Of a DNA stretch of 64,000 nucleotides, positions 24,393-33,755 are shown one piece after another. Source of the DNA: Baekduia soli (GTDB taxonomy: Bacteria; Actinomycetota; Thermoleophilia; Solirubrobacterales; Solirubrobacteraceae); contig NZ_CP042430.1 of NCBI RefSeq assembly GCF_007970665.1, forward strand, positions 3,348,001 through 3,412,000, written 5' to 3'. The notes beneath the pieces are model-generated. The model saw only the letters and a program-made list of their open reading frames with translations. It did no database searches and was not told where the DNA came from. A program made the position numbers and the translations under genes. Numbering within the stretch: the stretch's first letter is position 1; every line of letters begins with the position of its first letter.

Positions 24393-25392
24393 CGCCATGG
24401 CCGACGCCCGCGACCGGGTGCTCGAGGAGATCCGCGGCGCCGACCGCTTCTGCCTCGTGACCCATGAGCATCCCGACGGCGACGCGCTCGGCTCGCTCGT
24501 GGCGATGCACCGCGTCCTCACCGAGCTGGGCAAGGACTCGGTGATGCTCATGGCCGCCGATGAGTTCCCGCTGCCCTACGAGTACCGGTTCTTCGACCTC
24601 TCGGGGCTGTCGACCGTGCCGCCCGGCGACATCGTGGACCGCACGATCGTCTTCCTGGACTGCGGCAACATCGACCGCACCCCGCTGGGCATCGTCAAGG
24701 GCGACGACGTCCACATCCTCAACATCGACCACCACCACGACAACACGCGCTTCGGCACCGTCGACCTCGTCGACCCCGAGGCCTCCTGCACCGCGGAGAT
24801 CGTCTGGGACCTCATGCGCGCCCTCGGCGTGGAGCCCGACCAGGAGCTCGCCGAGGCGCTGTACGTCGGGCTGGTCACCGACACCGGCAAGTTCATGTAC
24901 GAGAACACGGGCCCGCGCGCCCACGTCATGGCGGCCGAGCTCATCGCCGCCGGCGTCGACACGCATGCGGTGTACCGCCGGCTGTACGAGGACATGCCGT
25001 TCCCCAAGCTGGAGCTGCTCGCCCGCGCCCTGCGCCGGGTGGAGCGCCACGACGGCGGCGCCCTGACCATGGGCCGCGTGACGCGCGAGGACTTCGATGC
25101 CACCGGCGCCGAGGACAGCTACACCGAGGGCATCATCGACCACCTGCGCACGGTCGAGGGGACGAAGGTCGCCGCGCTGGCCCGCGAGATCGCCAGCGAG
25201 AACGGGACGCCGGTCAAGAAGGTCTCCCTGCGCTCCACCGACGGCGAGGTCGACGTGTCGGCCATCGCCCGCGCGGGCGGCGGGGGAGGGCACCGGCAGG
25301 CGGCCGGGTTCTCCACCGTGCTCGGCGACGACGAGCTCGTCGCGTTCCTGCGCGAGCAGGTCGCGGCGCAGCTGGCGCCCGCCTCGACGTAG
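24382..25392 (+). CDS. DHH/DHHA1 phosphoesterase, NrnA-like (oligoribonuclease / pAp phosphatase)
   Basis: A 336-residue phosphoesterase of the NrnA type, which degrades short oligoribonucleotides and often 3',5'-bisphosphate adenosine. Metal motifs are THEHPDGDALGS, FLDCGN and the DHH triad in NIDHHHDN. The DHHA1 end has the Gly-rich GGGGGHRQAAGF. ATG 24382 overlaps rbfA; an ATG five codons later is also possible. It is found in this operon between rbfA and truB in many bacteria. Confidence 0.9.
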   Translation: MAPDAMADARDRVLEEIRGADRFCLVTHEHPDGDALGSLVAMHRVLTELGKDSVMLMAADEFPLPYEYRFFDLSGLSTVPPGDIVDRTIVFLDCGNIDRTPLGIVKGDDVHILNIDHHHDNTRFGTVDLVDPEASCTAEIVWDLMRALGVEPDQELAEALYVGLVTDTGKFMYENTGPRAHVMAAELIAAGVDTHAVYRRLYEDMPFPKLELLARALRRVERHDGGALTMGRVTREDFDATGAEDSYTEGIIDHLRTVEGTKVAALAREIASENGTPVKKVSLRSTDGEVDVSAIARAGGGGGHRQAAGFSTVLGDDELVAFLREQVAAQLAPAST

Positions 25393-25400
25393 GGACCCCG

Positions 25401-26210
25401 GTGGCCGACGACCACGACGGCGTCCTGCTCGTCGACAAGCCCGCGGGCCCGACCTCGCACGACGTCGTGGCCGGCGTCCGGCGCACGCTGCCCCGCGGCG
25501 TGCGCGTCGGCCACGCCGGGACCCTGGACCCGTTCGCGACGGGCCTGCTGCTCGTGCTGACCGGCCGCGCGACGCGCATCCAGCGCTTCCTGATGGACCA
25601 GCCCAAGGCGTACGACACGATCGCGCGGCTGGGGTGGACCTCGACGACCGGCGACCCCGAGGGCGAGCTCGTCGCGACGGGCCGGATCCCACCCGACCCG
25701 CCGCCGCTGCCCACCGGCGTGCTGCGCCAGCGGCCGCCGGCCTACAGCGCCGTCAAGGTCGGCGGGCGGCGCGCCTACTCGCTGGCGCGGGCCGGCGAGG
25801 CCGTCGAGCTGCCCGAGCGCGAGGTCCGCGTCGACCGCTTCGAGCAGCTCTGGCGCGAGGGCGACCGCGCGGGCTTCACCATCGCCTGCTCCTCGGGCAC
25901 CTACGTCCGCTCGCTCATCGCCGACCTCGGCGACGCCTACTGCCTGCAGCTGCGGCGCACGGCGATCGGCCCGTTCCACGTCCGCGACGCGGGAGGGCCG
26001 CCGCTGTCGCTCGGCGCGGCGCTGGCGGCGGTGCTGCCCACCGTCACCGGCGACGAGGAGACGGTCCGGCGCGCGGCCCACGGCCAGACCGTGGCGATCG
26101 CCGACCCACCGGCGACGGAGTTCGTCCTGATCGACGCGGCCGGCGACCCCGTGTGCATCGCCGAGGCGACGGACGGCGGCGCGAGGCCCCGCGTAGGCTT
26201 CCGCTCGTGA
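25401..26210 (+). CDS. truB: tRNA pseudouridine(55) synthase
   Basis: This enzyme isomerises U55 in the T-loop of tRNAs. The catalytic motif GHAGTLDPFATGLL is at residues 37-50 with catalytic Asp43. Further TruB motifs (PAYSAVKVGGRRAY and CSSGTYVRSLIADLG) are present. The protein has 269 residues. It starts at GTG 25401, and its stop overlaps the ribF GTG. Confidence 0.95.
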   Translation: MADDHDGVLLVDKPAGPTSHDVVAGVRRTLPRGVRVGHAGTLDPFATGLLLVLTGRATRIQRFLMDQPKAYDTIARLGWTSTTGDPEGELVATGRIPPDPPPLPTGVLRQRPPAYSAVKVGGRRAYSLARAGEAVELPEREVRVDRFEQLWREGDRAGFTIACSSGTYVRSLIADLGDAYCLQLRRTAIGPFHVRDAGGPPLSLGAALAAVLPTVTGDEETVRRAAHGQTVAIADPPATEFVLIDAAGDPVCIAEATDGGARPRVGFRS

Positions 26211-27091
26211 AGCTCACGTACCTGCCCGACGTGGAGCCGCACCCCCGCCGGGTGGCGGTCGGCACCTTCGACGGCGTCCACCGCGGCCACCGCGAGGTCA
26301 TCCGCGGGGCCGACGCCGTCATCACCTTCGAGCCCCACCCGCAGTCCGTCGTCGCGCCGGGCACCCAGCCCCGGCTGCTGACGAGCCTGGCACGCAAGGC
26401 CCAGCTCGTCGAGGGCCTCGGGGTCCGGGAGCTCGTCGTCGTCCCCTTCGACGCCGCCTTCGCGGCCCGCGACGCCCAGGACTTCATCGACCACGTGCTC
26501 GTCGAGAACGTGCAGGCCGAGCACGTCAGCGTGGGGGAGAACTTCCGGTTCGGCCACAAGGCCGGCGGCGACGCCGCGATGCTCGCCGCCGACACGCGCT
26601 TCGAGACGCGCGTCGTGCCGCTGCTGGAGGTCGACGGCGAGGTCGTCAGCTCGAGCCACATCCGCGGCCTGGTCGCCGGCGGCGCCGTGCAGTACGCCGG
26701 CGAGCTGCTCGGAGAGCCGTTCGCCGTCGAGGGCGACGTCGCCCACGGCGACAAGCGCGGCCGCGAGCTGGGCTTCCCGACCGCCAACCTCGTGCCGGCC
26801 GCCGGCTTCGTGCTGCCCGGCCACGGCGTCTACGCCTGCCGGGTGGCGCTGCCCGGCGGCGACGTGGTCGCCGCGGCCACCAACGTCGGGGTGCGCCCGC
26901 AGTTCGTCACCGGCCGGGGCGAGCTGATCGAGGCCTACCTCATCGACTGGAGCGGCGACCTGTACGGGCAGCCGGTCCGGGTCGACTTCCTGCGGCGGCT
27001 GCGCGGCGAGCGGCGCTTCGACAGCGTCGAGGCGCTCGTGGAGCAGATGGGCCGCGACGTCGACGAGGCCCGGACCCTCGCCGCAGGGTGA
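26207..27091 (+). CDS. ribF: Bifunctional riboflavin kinase / FAD synthetase
   Basis: This enzyme converts riboflavin to FMN and then FAD. The N-terminal FAD synthetase domain has [27 protein letters not shown] and SSSHIRGLV. The C-terminal riboflavin kinase domain has [16 protein letters not shown] and NVGVRPQF. The 294-residue length is slightly short but complete. It overlaps truB by 4 bp. Confidence 0.95.
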   Translation: MKLTYLPDVEPHPRRVAVGTFDGVHRGHREVIRGADAVITFEPHPQSVVAPGTQPRLLTSLARKAQLVEGLGVRELVVVPFDAAFAARDAQDFIDHVLVENVQAEHVSVGENFRFGHKAGGDAAMLAADTRFETRVVPLLEVDGEVVSSSHIRGLVAGGAVQYAGELLGEPFAVEGDVAHGDKRGRELGFPTANLVPAAGFVLPGHGVYACRVALPGGDVVAAATNVGVRPQFVTGRGELIEAYLIDWSGDLYGQPVRVDFLRRLRGERRFDSVEALVEQMGRDVDEARTLAAG

Positions 27092-27116
27092 CCCCTGCTA
27101 CTCTCGATCGCCGCAC

Positions 27117-27389
27117 ATGAGCACGCTGACCGCTGAACGCAAGCAGGAGATCGTCGACAAGTTCGGGGACAACGCCGAGGACACCGGGAGCACCCGGGTC
27201 CAGGTGGCGTTGCTGACCGCACGGATCAACGATCTGACCGAGCATCTCCGCTCGCACAAGAAGGACCACCACAGCCGCCGGGGGCTGCTCATGCTGGTCG
27301 GCCAGCGCCGCCGGCTGCTGAACTACCTGGCCAAGAAGGACCTCGAGGGCTACCGCGCCCTCATCGCCGAGCTCGGCCTGCGCCGGTAA
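27117..27389 (+). CDS. rpsO: 30S ribosomal protein S15
   Basis: A 90-residue primary rRNA-binding protein of the small subunit platform. The pattern from [12 protein letters not shown] through [19 protein letters not shown] to [20 protein letters not shown] covers the whole S15 fold. A TACTCT hexamer at 27099-27104, 12 bp before the ATG, may be the -10 of its own promoter. The stop TAA overlaps the peroxiredoxin ATG. Confidence 0.97.
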   Translation: MSTLTAERKQEIVDKFGDNAEDTGSTRVQVALLTARINDLTEHLRSHKKDHHSRRGLLMLVGQRRRLLNYLAKKDLEGYRALIAELGLRR

Positions 27390-27859
27390 TGGCGATCATC
27401 GCCCCGGGGACCAAGGTCCCCGACTTCGTCCTCAAGCGCGAGGACGGCAGCACGTTCACGCAGGACGACCTCAAGGGCGCGACGACCGTCCTGGTCTTCT
27501 ACCCCTTCGCCTTCAGCCCGGTCTGCACCGACCAGCTGCAGGTCTACGACGAGGCCGTGTCCGAGCTCGCCGCCCAGGGCGCGACGCTCTACGGCGTCTC
27601 CACCGACGCGTCGTGGTCGCAGGCCGCGTTCCGCGAGAAGCTCGGCGTCACGATCGAGCAGCTGTCGGACTTCGAGCCCAAGGGCGCGACGGCCCGGGCG
27701 TTCGGCGCCTACTTCGAGCCCGCGGGCATGACGAACCGCGCGCTGGTCATCGTGGGCCCCGACGGCGTGGTCATGTGGTCGCACCTGGCGGACTCGCCCG
27801 GAGATCTGCCCGGCGTCAACCTGATCTTCGACGCGCTCGCCGAGGCCCGGCCCGCCTGA
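27389..27859 (+). CDS. AhpC/TSA-family peroxiredoxin
   Basis: A 156-residue thiol peroxidase. The peroxidatic cysteine is Cys46 in YPFAFSPVCTDQL. GVSTDASWSQAAFREKLGV and TNRALVIVGPDGVV match the AhpE/Bcp-like group. No clear resolving cysteine is seen, so a 1-Cys mechanism with an external thiol is likely. The last codons lie in a 42-bp sequence that is repeated exactly just beyond the stop, where it could encode an alternative C-terminus ending AIVRR. ATG overlaps the rpsO stop. Confidence 0.9.
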   Translation: MAIIAPGTKVPDFVLKREDGSTFTQDDLKGATTVLVFYPFAFSPVCTDQLQVYDEAVSELAAQGATLYGVSTDASWSQAAFREKLGVTIEQLSDFEPKGATARAFGAYFEPAGMTNRALVIVGPDGVVMWSHLADSPGDLPGVNLIFDALAEARPA

Positions 27860-27920
27860 GCGCGGGCAGGATCTCCGCGAGATCTGCCCGGCGTCAACCT
27901 GATCTTCGACGCGCTCGCCG
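27801..27920 (+). repeat. 42-bp exact direct repeat at the peroxiredoxin 3' end
   Basis: Bases 27801-27842 and 27879-27920 are identical (beginning GAGATCTGCCCGGCG) and are offset by 78 bp. The first copy encodes DLPGVNLIFDALA of the peroxiredoxin. The second reads the same peptide, followed by AQGQAQRAIVRR and a stop. It is probably a small tandem duplication or the remnant of a recombination that swapped the gene's C-terminus. Confidence 0.9.
27863..27890. terminator. Hairpin after the peroxiredoxin stop
   Basis: CGGGCAG-G-ATCT and AGATCTGCCCG pair around a CCGCG loop, giving 11 bp with one bulged G, 3 bp after the stop. There is no T tract, so terminator function is uncertain. Its right arm is part of the second copy of the 42-bp repeat, so the hairpin arose with that duplication. 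Confidence 0.35.
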
Positions 27921-27954
27921 CCCAGGGCCAGGCCCAGCGCGCGATCGTCCGCCG

Positions 27955-28442
27955 CTAGGCCGCGTCCAGAACCCCCGACGCGCGCATCCGCTCCACCACG
28001 GTCTCGCGCCGGTAGTCGAAGATGGCGGCCACGTCGCGGTGCACGAACCCGCGCGCCGCGAGCTCGCCGAGCGGGCCGAATCCGATCGCGTAGCGCACGG
28101 TGTCGGTCATGCGCGTGGCGGGCGGGCCGGCGTCGGTGATCTCCTCGAAGTCGTGCGTGTGGTGCCACAGCGCGTAGGGGCCGCGCACCTGGGTGTCGAC
28201 GAAGCGGTGCGGCGGGTCCCACTCCTGGATGGACGTGAGCCAGTTGACGCCGATGCCGCGCAGCGTGAGGCGGTACTGGATCAGCGTCCCGACGCGCATC
28301 GGGATCTCGCCGGGGGTGATGACCTCGAAGCGCAGGATCGGCGGCGTGATCGCCTCGAGGTTGCGGGCGTCGGCGAAGAAGGGGAAGACGTCGGCCGGGG
28401 GGCGGGCAGGACCTGCTCGCGCTGCAGGGTGAAGGTGCGCAT
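27955..28442 (-). CDS. SRPBCC (START-like) ligand-binding family protein (apparent one-base frameshift near 28397-28402)
   Basis: About 162 residues of a polyketide cyclase/START-like fold; homologues bind lipids or small hydrophobic ligands. The N-terminus MRTFTLQREQVLPAP is in one frame. The rest (DVFPFFADARNLEAITPP... to DYRRETVVERMRA) is in the next. Adding one C (G on the plus strand) to the six-base run at 28397-28402 joins them. Its ATG overlaps, head to head, the ATG of the DsbA-like gene. The exact ligand is unknown. Confidence 0.8.
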
Positions 28443-28926
28443 GTGCACCGGGTACGGTCCCCGCACGCCCGTGGACGAACCCCGGACCCTCACCAGCGCG
28501 CCGCTGCCCGGCCTGCGCGACGACGACCACGTCCGCGGCACGGGCGAGCTCGTCGTCATGTACGGCGACTTCTCGTGCCCGCGCTGCGCGGTCGTGGCGC
28601 TCGAGCTGGCCCACGGCGGCGACCGCGTCGCCTTCCGGCACTTCGCGCTCAAGGCCCGCCATCCCCGCGCGGTCGCGCTGGCCCGGGCCGCCGAGGCCGC
28701 CGCCCTGCAGGACGCGTTCTGGGCCTTCCACGACGCCCTGTTCAGCGACCAGGGCCACATCGACGACCCCCACCTGTGGCAGCGCTGCGCGACGCTCGGG
28801 CTCGACGTCGCGCGCTTCGACGCCGACCGGCGCTCGGACGCCGTGGCCCGGCGCGTCGCACGCGACCTGCAGGAGGGCATGCGGGCCGGGGTGACGGCCA
28901 CACCGGCGCTGCTGCGACCCCGGTAG
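28441..28926 (+). CDS. DsbA-family thioredoxin-fold protein, short C-terminus
   Basis: A 161-residue thioredoxin-fold protein with a CPRC active site (Cys46, Cys49 in YGDFSCPRC) and a DsbA-type helical insert (FHDALFSDQGHIDDPHLW). The cis-Pro segment GVTATPALL is followed at once by RPR and the stop, so the last strand and helix usual in the family are missing. ATG 28441 has GAAGG upstream; GTG 28471 is an alternative. No signal peptide is seen, so it probably acts in the cytoplasm like other actinobacterial FrnE/DsbA-like proteins. Confidence 0.75.
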   Translation: MCTGYGPRTPVDEPRTLTSAPLPGLRDDDHVRGTGELVVMYGDFSCPRCAVVALELAHGGDRVAFRHFALKARHPRAVALARAAEAAALQDAFWAFHDALFSDQGHIDDPHLWQRCATLGLDVARFDADRRSDAVARRVARDLQEGMRAGVTATPALLRPR

Positions 28927-29011
28927 ACTCGGGGGACACGTTCGGATCGAGAGAACTTCGAAACACGCCGGCCCGCCGAGTCCGACGCGCGGGCCACAGG
29001 AAGGAACACAT

Positions 29012-31324
29012 ATGTCTGATGACGCCGTGACCCGCGTCGTTGTGGAGATCGCCGGTTCTGAGATCTCCTTCGAGACCGGGAAGATGGCCAAGCAGGCCTC
29101 CGGCGCCGTCGTCGTCCGCCAGGGCGACACCATGGTGCTCAACACCGCCACGATCGGCAACCTTCGTGACATCGACTTCCTGCCGCTGAGCGTGGACGTC
29201 GAGGAGCGGATGTACGCCGCGGGCAAGATCCCCGGCTCGTTCTTCAAGCGCGAGGGCCGCTCCGGCGAGAAGGGGACGCTGACCGCGCGGATGATCGACC
29301 GCCCGATCCGCCCGCTGTTCCCCAAGGGGTGGCGCTACGAGACGCAGATCGTCGCGATCCCGCTCTCCATCGACCACGTCCACCCGTACGACATCCTGGC
29401 CATGAACGGCGCGTCCGCGGCGCTCATGATCAGCCCCGTGCCGCTGCCCCACCCGGTCGGCGCGGTGCGCATCGGCAAGGTCGACGGCAACTTCGTGGTC
29501 AACCCCCAGGAGGAGGACCTCCTGGGCAACACCGACCTCGACCTCATCGTCGCCGGCACCGAAGAGGCCATCCTGATGGTCGAGGCCGGCGCCAACGTCG
29601 TCTCCGAGGCCGAGATCCTCGACGCGCTGGACATCGCCCACGACGCGATCAAGAAGCTGTGCGCCGCCCAGCACGAGCTGCGCGAGAAGGCCGGGAAGGA
29701 GAAGCTCGTCGTCGAGGTCCCGGGCGTCGACCCGGGCCTGCTCGGCGAGATCGAGGCCAGCCATGGCCACCAGCTGCGCGAGGCCACTCAGGTCTTCGAC
29801 AAGCTCGAGCGCCAGGACGCGACGAAGGCCGTCGAGGTCGCCGTCGTGCAGAAGTACTCCGGCGACCCCGCCGCCGACACCTACGCCGAGTACAGCGCCA
29901 AGGCCAAGGCCGCGTTCGCCAAGCTCGAGAAGCAGATCATCCGCGAGCGCATCGCCGTCGAGAAGAAGCGCCCCGACGGCCGCGGCGAGCGGGAGATCCG
30001 GCCGATCAGCATCGAGGTCTCCGTGGCGCCGCGCACCCACGGCTCCGCGCTGTTCACGCGCGGCCAGACGCAGGCCTTCAGCGTCGCCGCCCTGGGCACG
30101 CTGAAGGAGGAGATGCGCCTGGACACCCTGGGCCTGGAGACCAAGAAGTACTACTGGCACCACTACAACTTCCCGGCGTTCTCGGTCGGGGAGACCGGCT
30201 TCATGCGCGGCCCCAAGCGCCGTGACATCGGCCACGGCGCGCTCGCCGAGCGTGCGCTGGTCCCGGTGGTCCCGTCGATCGAGGACTTCCCGTACACCGT
30301 GCGCGTCGTCTCCGACATCTTCGAGTCCAACGGCTCGTCGTCGATGGCGTCGGTCTGCGGCTCGTCGCTGTCGCTCATGGACGCGGGCGTGCCGATCAAG
30401 GCGCCGGTCGCGGGCATCGCCATGGGCCTGATCAAGGAGGGCGACGCCTACACGGTGCTCACCGACATCGCCGGCGTCGAGGACCACCTCGGCGACATGG
30501 ACTTCAAGGTCGCCGGCACCGCCGAGGGCATCACCGCCCTGCAGATGGACATCAAGATCACCGGCGTGACGTTCGACATCCTCCGCGACGCGCTGGCCCA
30601 GGCCCGCGAGGCCCGGCTGGACATCCTGGGCCAGATGGACCAGGTCATCAACGCGCCGCGCGAGCAGCTGTCGGCCTACGCGCCGCGGATCATCACGGTG
30701 CAGATCGACCCGTCGAAGATCGGCCTGCTCATCGGCAAGGGCGGCGAGACCATCCGCGGCCTGTCGGAGGAGTTCGAGTCCCAGATCGACGTCAACGACG
30801 ACGGCCAGGTCCTCGTGTACTCCGCCAACGGCGAGCTCGGCGAGAAGCTGGCCGAGCGCATCCGGACGATGACCAAGGAGGTCGAGATCGGCGACGCCTT
30901 CAAGGGCAAGGTCGTCAAGACCACCACGTTCGGCGCGTTCGTCGAGCTGGCCAAGGGCACCGACGGCCTGCTGCACATCTCCAACGTGTCGCCGGGCAAC
31001 CGCGTCGGCACGGTCGAGGAGGTCCTCAACAAGGGCGACGAGATCGACGTCCGCGTCGTGGAGGTCGACCGCGAGCGCGGCCGCATCGGGCTGCGCCTGG
31101 CCGAGGACCCCGAGATCGCCGGCAAGTCCGTCGAGGAGCTCGCCACGGTGGGCGCCGGCGGCGGGGGCGGCGGCAACGGCGGCGGCCCGCGCCGTGACCG
31201 CGGGGGAGACCGCGGGGGCGGGCGGGGATCGGGTCCCGGGGACCGGGGCGGGGACCGTGGCGACCGCCCGCGCGGCTCCGGGCGCCCGCGTCACCGCGCC
31301 GACCGCGATCCCGAGCGGGACTAG
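29012..31324 (+). CDS. pnp: Polyribonucleotide nucleotidyltransferase (PNPase) with RGG-rich tail
   Basis: This 3'-5' phosphorolytic exoribonuclease takes part in mRNA decay. Two RNase PH domains flank a helical domain, then a KH domain ([16 protein letters not shown]) and an S1 domain ([21 protein letters not shown]). The last ~55 residues are Gly/Arg/Asp-rich with several RGG/RGD units, probably an RNA-binding disordered tail. A TAGACT hexamer at 28924-28929 could be the -10 of its promoter, giving a leader of about 80 nt. ATG 29012 follows AGGAA. Confidence 0.96.
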   Translation: MSDDAVTRVVVEIAGSEISFETGKMAKQASGAVVVRQGDTMVLNTATIGNLRDIDFLPLSVDVEERMYAAGKIPGSFFKREGRSGEKGTLTARMIDRPIRPLFPKGWRYETQIVAIPLSIDHVHPYDILAMNGASAALMISPVPLPHPVGAVRIGKVDGNFVVNPQEEDLLGNTDLDLIVAGTEEAILMVEAGANVVSEAEILDALDIAHDAIKKLCAAQHELREKAGKEKLVVEVPGVDPGLLGEIEASHGHQLREATQVFDKLERQDATKAVEVAVVQKYSGDPAADTYAEYSAKAKAAFAKLEKQIIRERIAVEKKRPDGRGEREIRPISIEVSVAPRTHGSALFTRGQTQAFSVAALGTLKEEMRLDTLGLETKKYYWHHYNFPAFSVGETGFMRGPKRRDIGHGALAERALVPVVPSIEDFPYTVRVVSDIFESNGSSSMASVCGSSLSLMDAGVPIKAPVAGIAMGLIKEGDAYTVLTDIAGVEDHLGDMDFKVAGTAEGITALQMDIKITGVTFDILRDALAQAREARLDILGQMDQVINAPREQLSAYAPRIITVQIDPSKIGLLIGKGGETIRGLSEEFESQIDVNDDGQVLVYSANGELGEKLAERIRTMTKEVEIGDAFKGKVVKTTTFGAFVELAKGTDGLLHISNVSPGNRVGTVEEVLNKGDEIDVRVVEVDRERGRIGLRLAEDPEIAGKSVEELATVGAGGGGGGNGGGPRRDRGGDRGGGRGSGPGDRGGDRGDRPRGSGRPRHRADRDPERD

Positions 31325-31330
31325 CACCGC

Positions 31331-32620
31331 TTGCACGAGGAGCATCGCCTCACCGAGCTGGACTCGGGCGTGCGGGTCGTCACGGAGCACATGGACTCCG
31401 TGCGATCCGCGGCCCTCGGGTTCTGGATCGGGACGGGCTCGGGCTACGAGGACGAGGAGCGCGCAGGCCTGTCGCACCTCCTCGAGCACATGCTGTTCCG
31501 CGGGACCGCCCGCTACGGCTCGCTGGAGATCGACCAGATCTTCGACGGGATGGGCGCCGAGATCAACGCGGGCACGGGCAAGGAGACCACGTCGGTCTAC
31601 AGCCGCGTGCTCGACGTCCACCTCGAGCGCGCGTTCGACGTCATGGCCGACATGGTCTGGCGCCCGAAGATCGCGTCCGACGACCTCGAGCAGGAGCGCG
31701 AGATCGTCCTCGAGGAGATCGCGATGTACGAGGACGACCCGCAGGACCGCGTCTTCGACGTGCTCGGCGAGGCCGTCTTCGGCACGCACCCCCTCGGGCG
31801 GGCGATCATCGGCCGTCGCGACGTCGTGGGCGGCACCCCGGCGGCCGACCTGCAGGCCTTCCACGCCGCGCGCTACGGCGCGAGCAACGTGGTCGTCGCC
31901 GCCGCCGGCTCGGTCGATCACGACCGCCTCGTCGAGCTCGTCGCGCGGTCGCTGGACGGGCCGCGCTCGGCGGGCACCGACGCCGAGCCGCCCGAGCCGC
32001 CGACCGCCGCGGTGGCGCGGCGGCGGTTCTTCGCCAAGGACACCGAGCAGTACCACGTCGCGCTCGGCGCCCCGGGCATCGCCCGCGACGACGAGCGGCG
32101 CTTCGCGCTGCGCGTGCTGGACGGCGTCCTGGGCGGCACGTCCTCGTCGCGGCTGTTCCAGGAGGTGCGTGAGAGGCGCGGCCTGGCCTACTCGGTGTAC
32201 TCGTTCACGTCGTCCTATGCGGGCGCGGGCCAGGTCGGCCTGTACCTCGGCACCCGGCCCGACAACGTCGCCACGGCGATGCGCGTCGTCGGCGACGAGC
32301 TCGCGCGCCTGCTGCAGGACGGCCTGACCGCCGACGAGCTGCAGCGCTCCCGCGAGAACGTCAAGGGCCGCGTCGTGCTGGCGCTGGAGTCGACGACCGC
32401 GCGGATGAACCGCCTCGGCTCCTCCGTGCTGGCCGACATGCCGCTGCTGACCGTCGACGACGTCGTCGAGCGCCTCGACGCCGTCACCCTGGATGACGTG
32501 GTCGCGCTGGCCCGCGAGCTCTACGCGCCCGAGCGCCTCAGCGCGGCGGGCATCGGCGCCGACGAGGGCCTCTACACGGCCGCCCTCGAGGCGGTCAGCC
32601 CGTCGCTGGCGACCGTATGA
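31331..32620 (+). CDS. M16-family zinc peptidase
   Basis: A 429-residue pitrilysin-type peptidase. The inverted zinc motif HLLEH is at residues 49-53, with the third zinc-ligand Glu likely in EREIVLEEIAMYEDDP. The second half carries the RERRGLAYSVYSF substrate-binding motif. The start is a TTG, 7 bp after pnp. This pnp-M16-dapB order is common in Gram-positive bacteria. The substrate is not known. Confidence 0.9.
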   Translation: MHEEHRLTELDSGVRVVTEHMDSVRSAALGFWIGTGSGYEDEERAGLSHLLEHMLFRGTARYGSLEIDQIFDGMGAEINAGTGKETTSVYSRVLDVHLERAFDVMADMVWRPKIASDDLEQEREIVLEEIAMYEDDPQDRVFDVLGEAVFGTHPLGRAIIGRRDVVGGTPAADLQAFHAARYGASNVVVAAAGSVDHDRLVELVARSLDGPRSAGTDAEPPEPPTAAVARRRFFAKDTEQYHVALGAPGIARDDERRFALRVLDGVLGGTSSSRLFQEVRERRGLAYSVYSFTSSYAGAGQVGLYLGTRPDNVATAMRVVGDELARLLQDGLTADELQRSRENVKGRVVLALESTTARMNRLGSSVLADMPLLTVDDVVERLDAVTLDDVVALARELYAPERLSAAGIGADEGLYTAALEAVSPSLATV

Positions 32621-33288
32621 CCGGCGGCGTGATCCGCGTCGGCGTCGCCGGCGCGGCGGGACGCGTCGGGCAGGCGATCTGCGCGGGCGTGGAGGCCGCG
32701 GGCGACCTGGTGCTGGCCGGCCGGGCCGACCCCGCGCTGGACACGCCGCTGGCGTCGATCCTCGGCGACTGCGACGTCGTCGTGGACTTCACGCGCCCCG
32801 ACACCGCGCTGGACAACGCGCTGGCCTGCGTGACCGCCGGCGTGCACGTCGTCATCGGCACGACGGGCTTCGACCCCGCGCCGCTGGCCGAGCGCCGCGG
32901 CCCCGGCAACGCGTTCCTGGCGCCGAACTTCGCGATCGGCGCCGTGCTCATGATGCGCTTCGCCGTCGAGGCCTCCCGCCACATGGCGCGCGCCGAGATC
33001 ATCGAGCTGCATCACGACGCCAAGCTCGACGCACCGTCGGGCACCGCCCGGCGCACCGCCGAGCTCATGGAGGGCGACGTGCCGATCCACTCCGTGCGCC
33101 TGCCCGGCCTGGTCGCCCACCAGGAGGTCATCCTGGGCGATGTCGGCCAGACGCTGACGATCCGCCACGACTCCACCGACCGCACCTCCTTCGTGCCCGG
33201 CGTCCTGCTGGCCGTGCGCCACGTCGCCCGCCAGGACGAGCCGCTGGTCGTCGGGCTCGAGCGGCTCCTCTTCCCCGACGCGGCGTGA
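32617..33288 (+). CDS. dapB: 4-hydroxy-tetrahydrodipicolinate reductase
   Basis: This enzyme reduces the DapA product with NAD(P)H in the diaminopimelate/lysine pathway. The Rossmann motif GVAGAAGRVGQAI is at residues 8-20, and the catalytic region ELHHDAKLDAPSGTA at about residues 129-143. At 223 residues it is compact but complete. It overlaps the peptidase (ATGA) and the next GNAT (GTGA). The partner dapA lies 4.3 kb downstream. Confidence 0.94.
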   Translation: MTGGVIRVGVAGAAGRVGQAICAGVEAAGDLVLAGRADPALDTPLASILGDCDVVVDFTRPDTALDNALACVTAGVHVVIGTTGFDPAPLAERRGPGNAFLAPNFAIGAVLMMRFAVEASRHMARAEIIELHHDAKLDAPSGTARRTAELMEGDVPIHSVRLPGLVAHQEVILGDVGQTLTIRHDSTDRTSFVPGVLLAVRHVARQDEPLVVGLERLLFPDAA

Positions 33289-33755
33289 TCCGCCCGGCCG
33301 CGCGCGCCGACGCCCGTGCCCTGGCCGAGCTCGAGGTGCGGGCGTGGCGCTGGGCCTACACCGACATCGTGGGCGAGCAGCACATGATCACCGTGGAGGA
33401 CCGCGAGCGGCGCTGGCGGACGGAGCCCCTCGGGGGCGCCGACGTCGCCGAGGTCGGCGGCCGGGTCGCCGGCGTCGTGCAGACCGGCCCGAGCCCGGCC
33501 GAGCCCGGCGTCGGCCTCCTGCACGGCCTCTACGTCGAGCCCGCCGCCCAGGGCGCGGGCCTGGGCGCCGCGCTGTACGACCACGCGATGCGGCGCCTGC
33601 ACGGCGGCGGCCTGCGCGAGGCCGTGCTGTGGGTCTTCTCCGGCAACGGCCACGCCCGGGGCTTCTACGAGCGCCGGGGCTGGGTCGCCGACGGCGCGAC
33701 GGGCGAGTGGAAGGGAGCGCCCGAGCTGCGCTATCGCCACAATCAGGCCCGATGA
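33285..33755 (+). CDS. GNAT N-acetyltransferase, first of a tandem pair
   Basis: A 156-residue acetyltransferase. The acetyl-CoA-binding motif A appears as LYVEPAAQGAGLGAALYDHAM, and the C-terminal ARGFYERRGWV motif is typical. The substrate is unknown. It starts with GTG in the dapB stop. It resembles its downstream neighbour (both begin IRPxAxxD and share the RAW segment), so the pair probably arose by duplication. Confidence 0.85.
   Translation: MIRPAARADARALAELEVRAWRWAYTDIVGEQHMITVEDRERRWRTEPLGGADVAEVGGRVAGVVQTGPSPAEPGVGLLHGLYVEPAAQGAGLGAALYDHAMRRLHGGGLREAVLWVFSGNGHARGFYERRGWVADGATGEWKGAPELRYRHNQAR

Noticed and set aside
27860-27958. A second peroxiredoxin gene after the first
   Set aside because: Only the last ~14 residues are repeated; there is no catalytic part, so it is a duplicated 3' end and not a gene.
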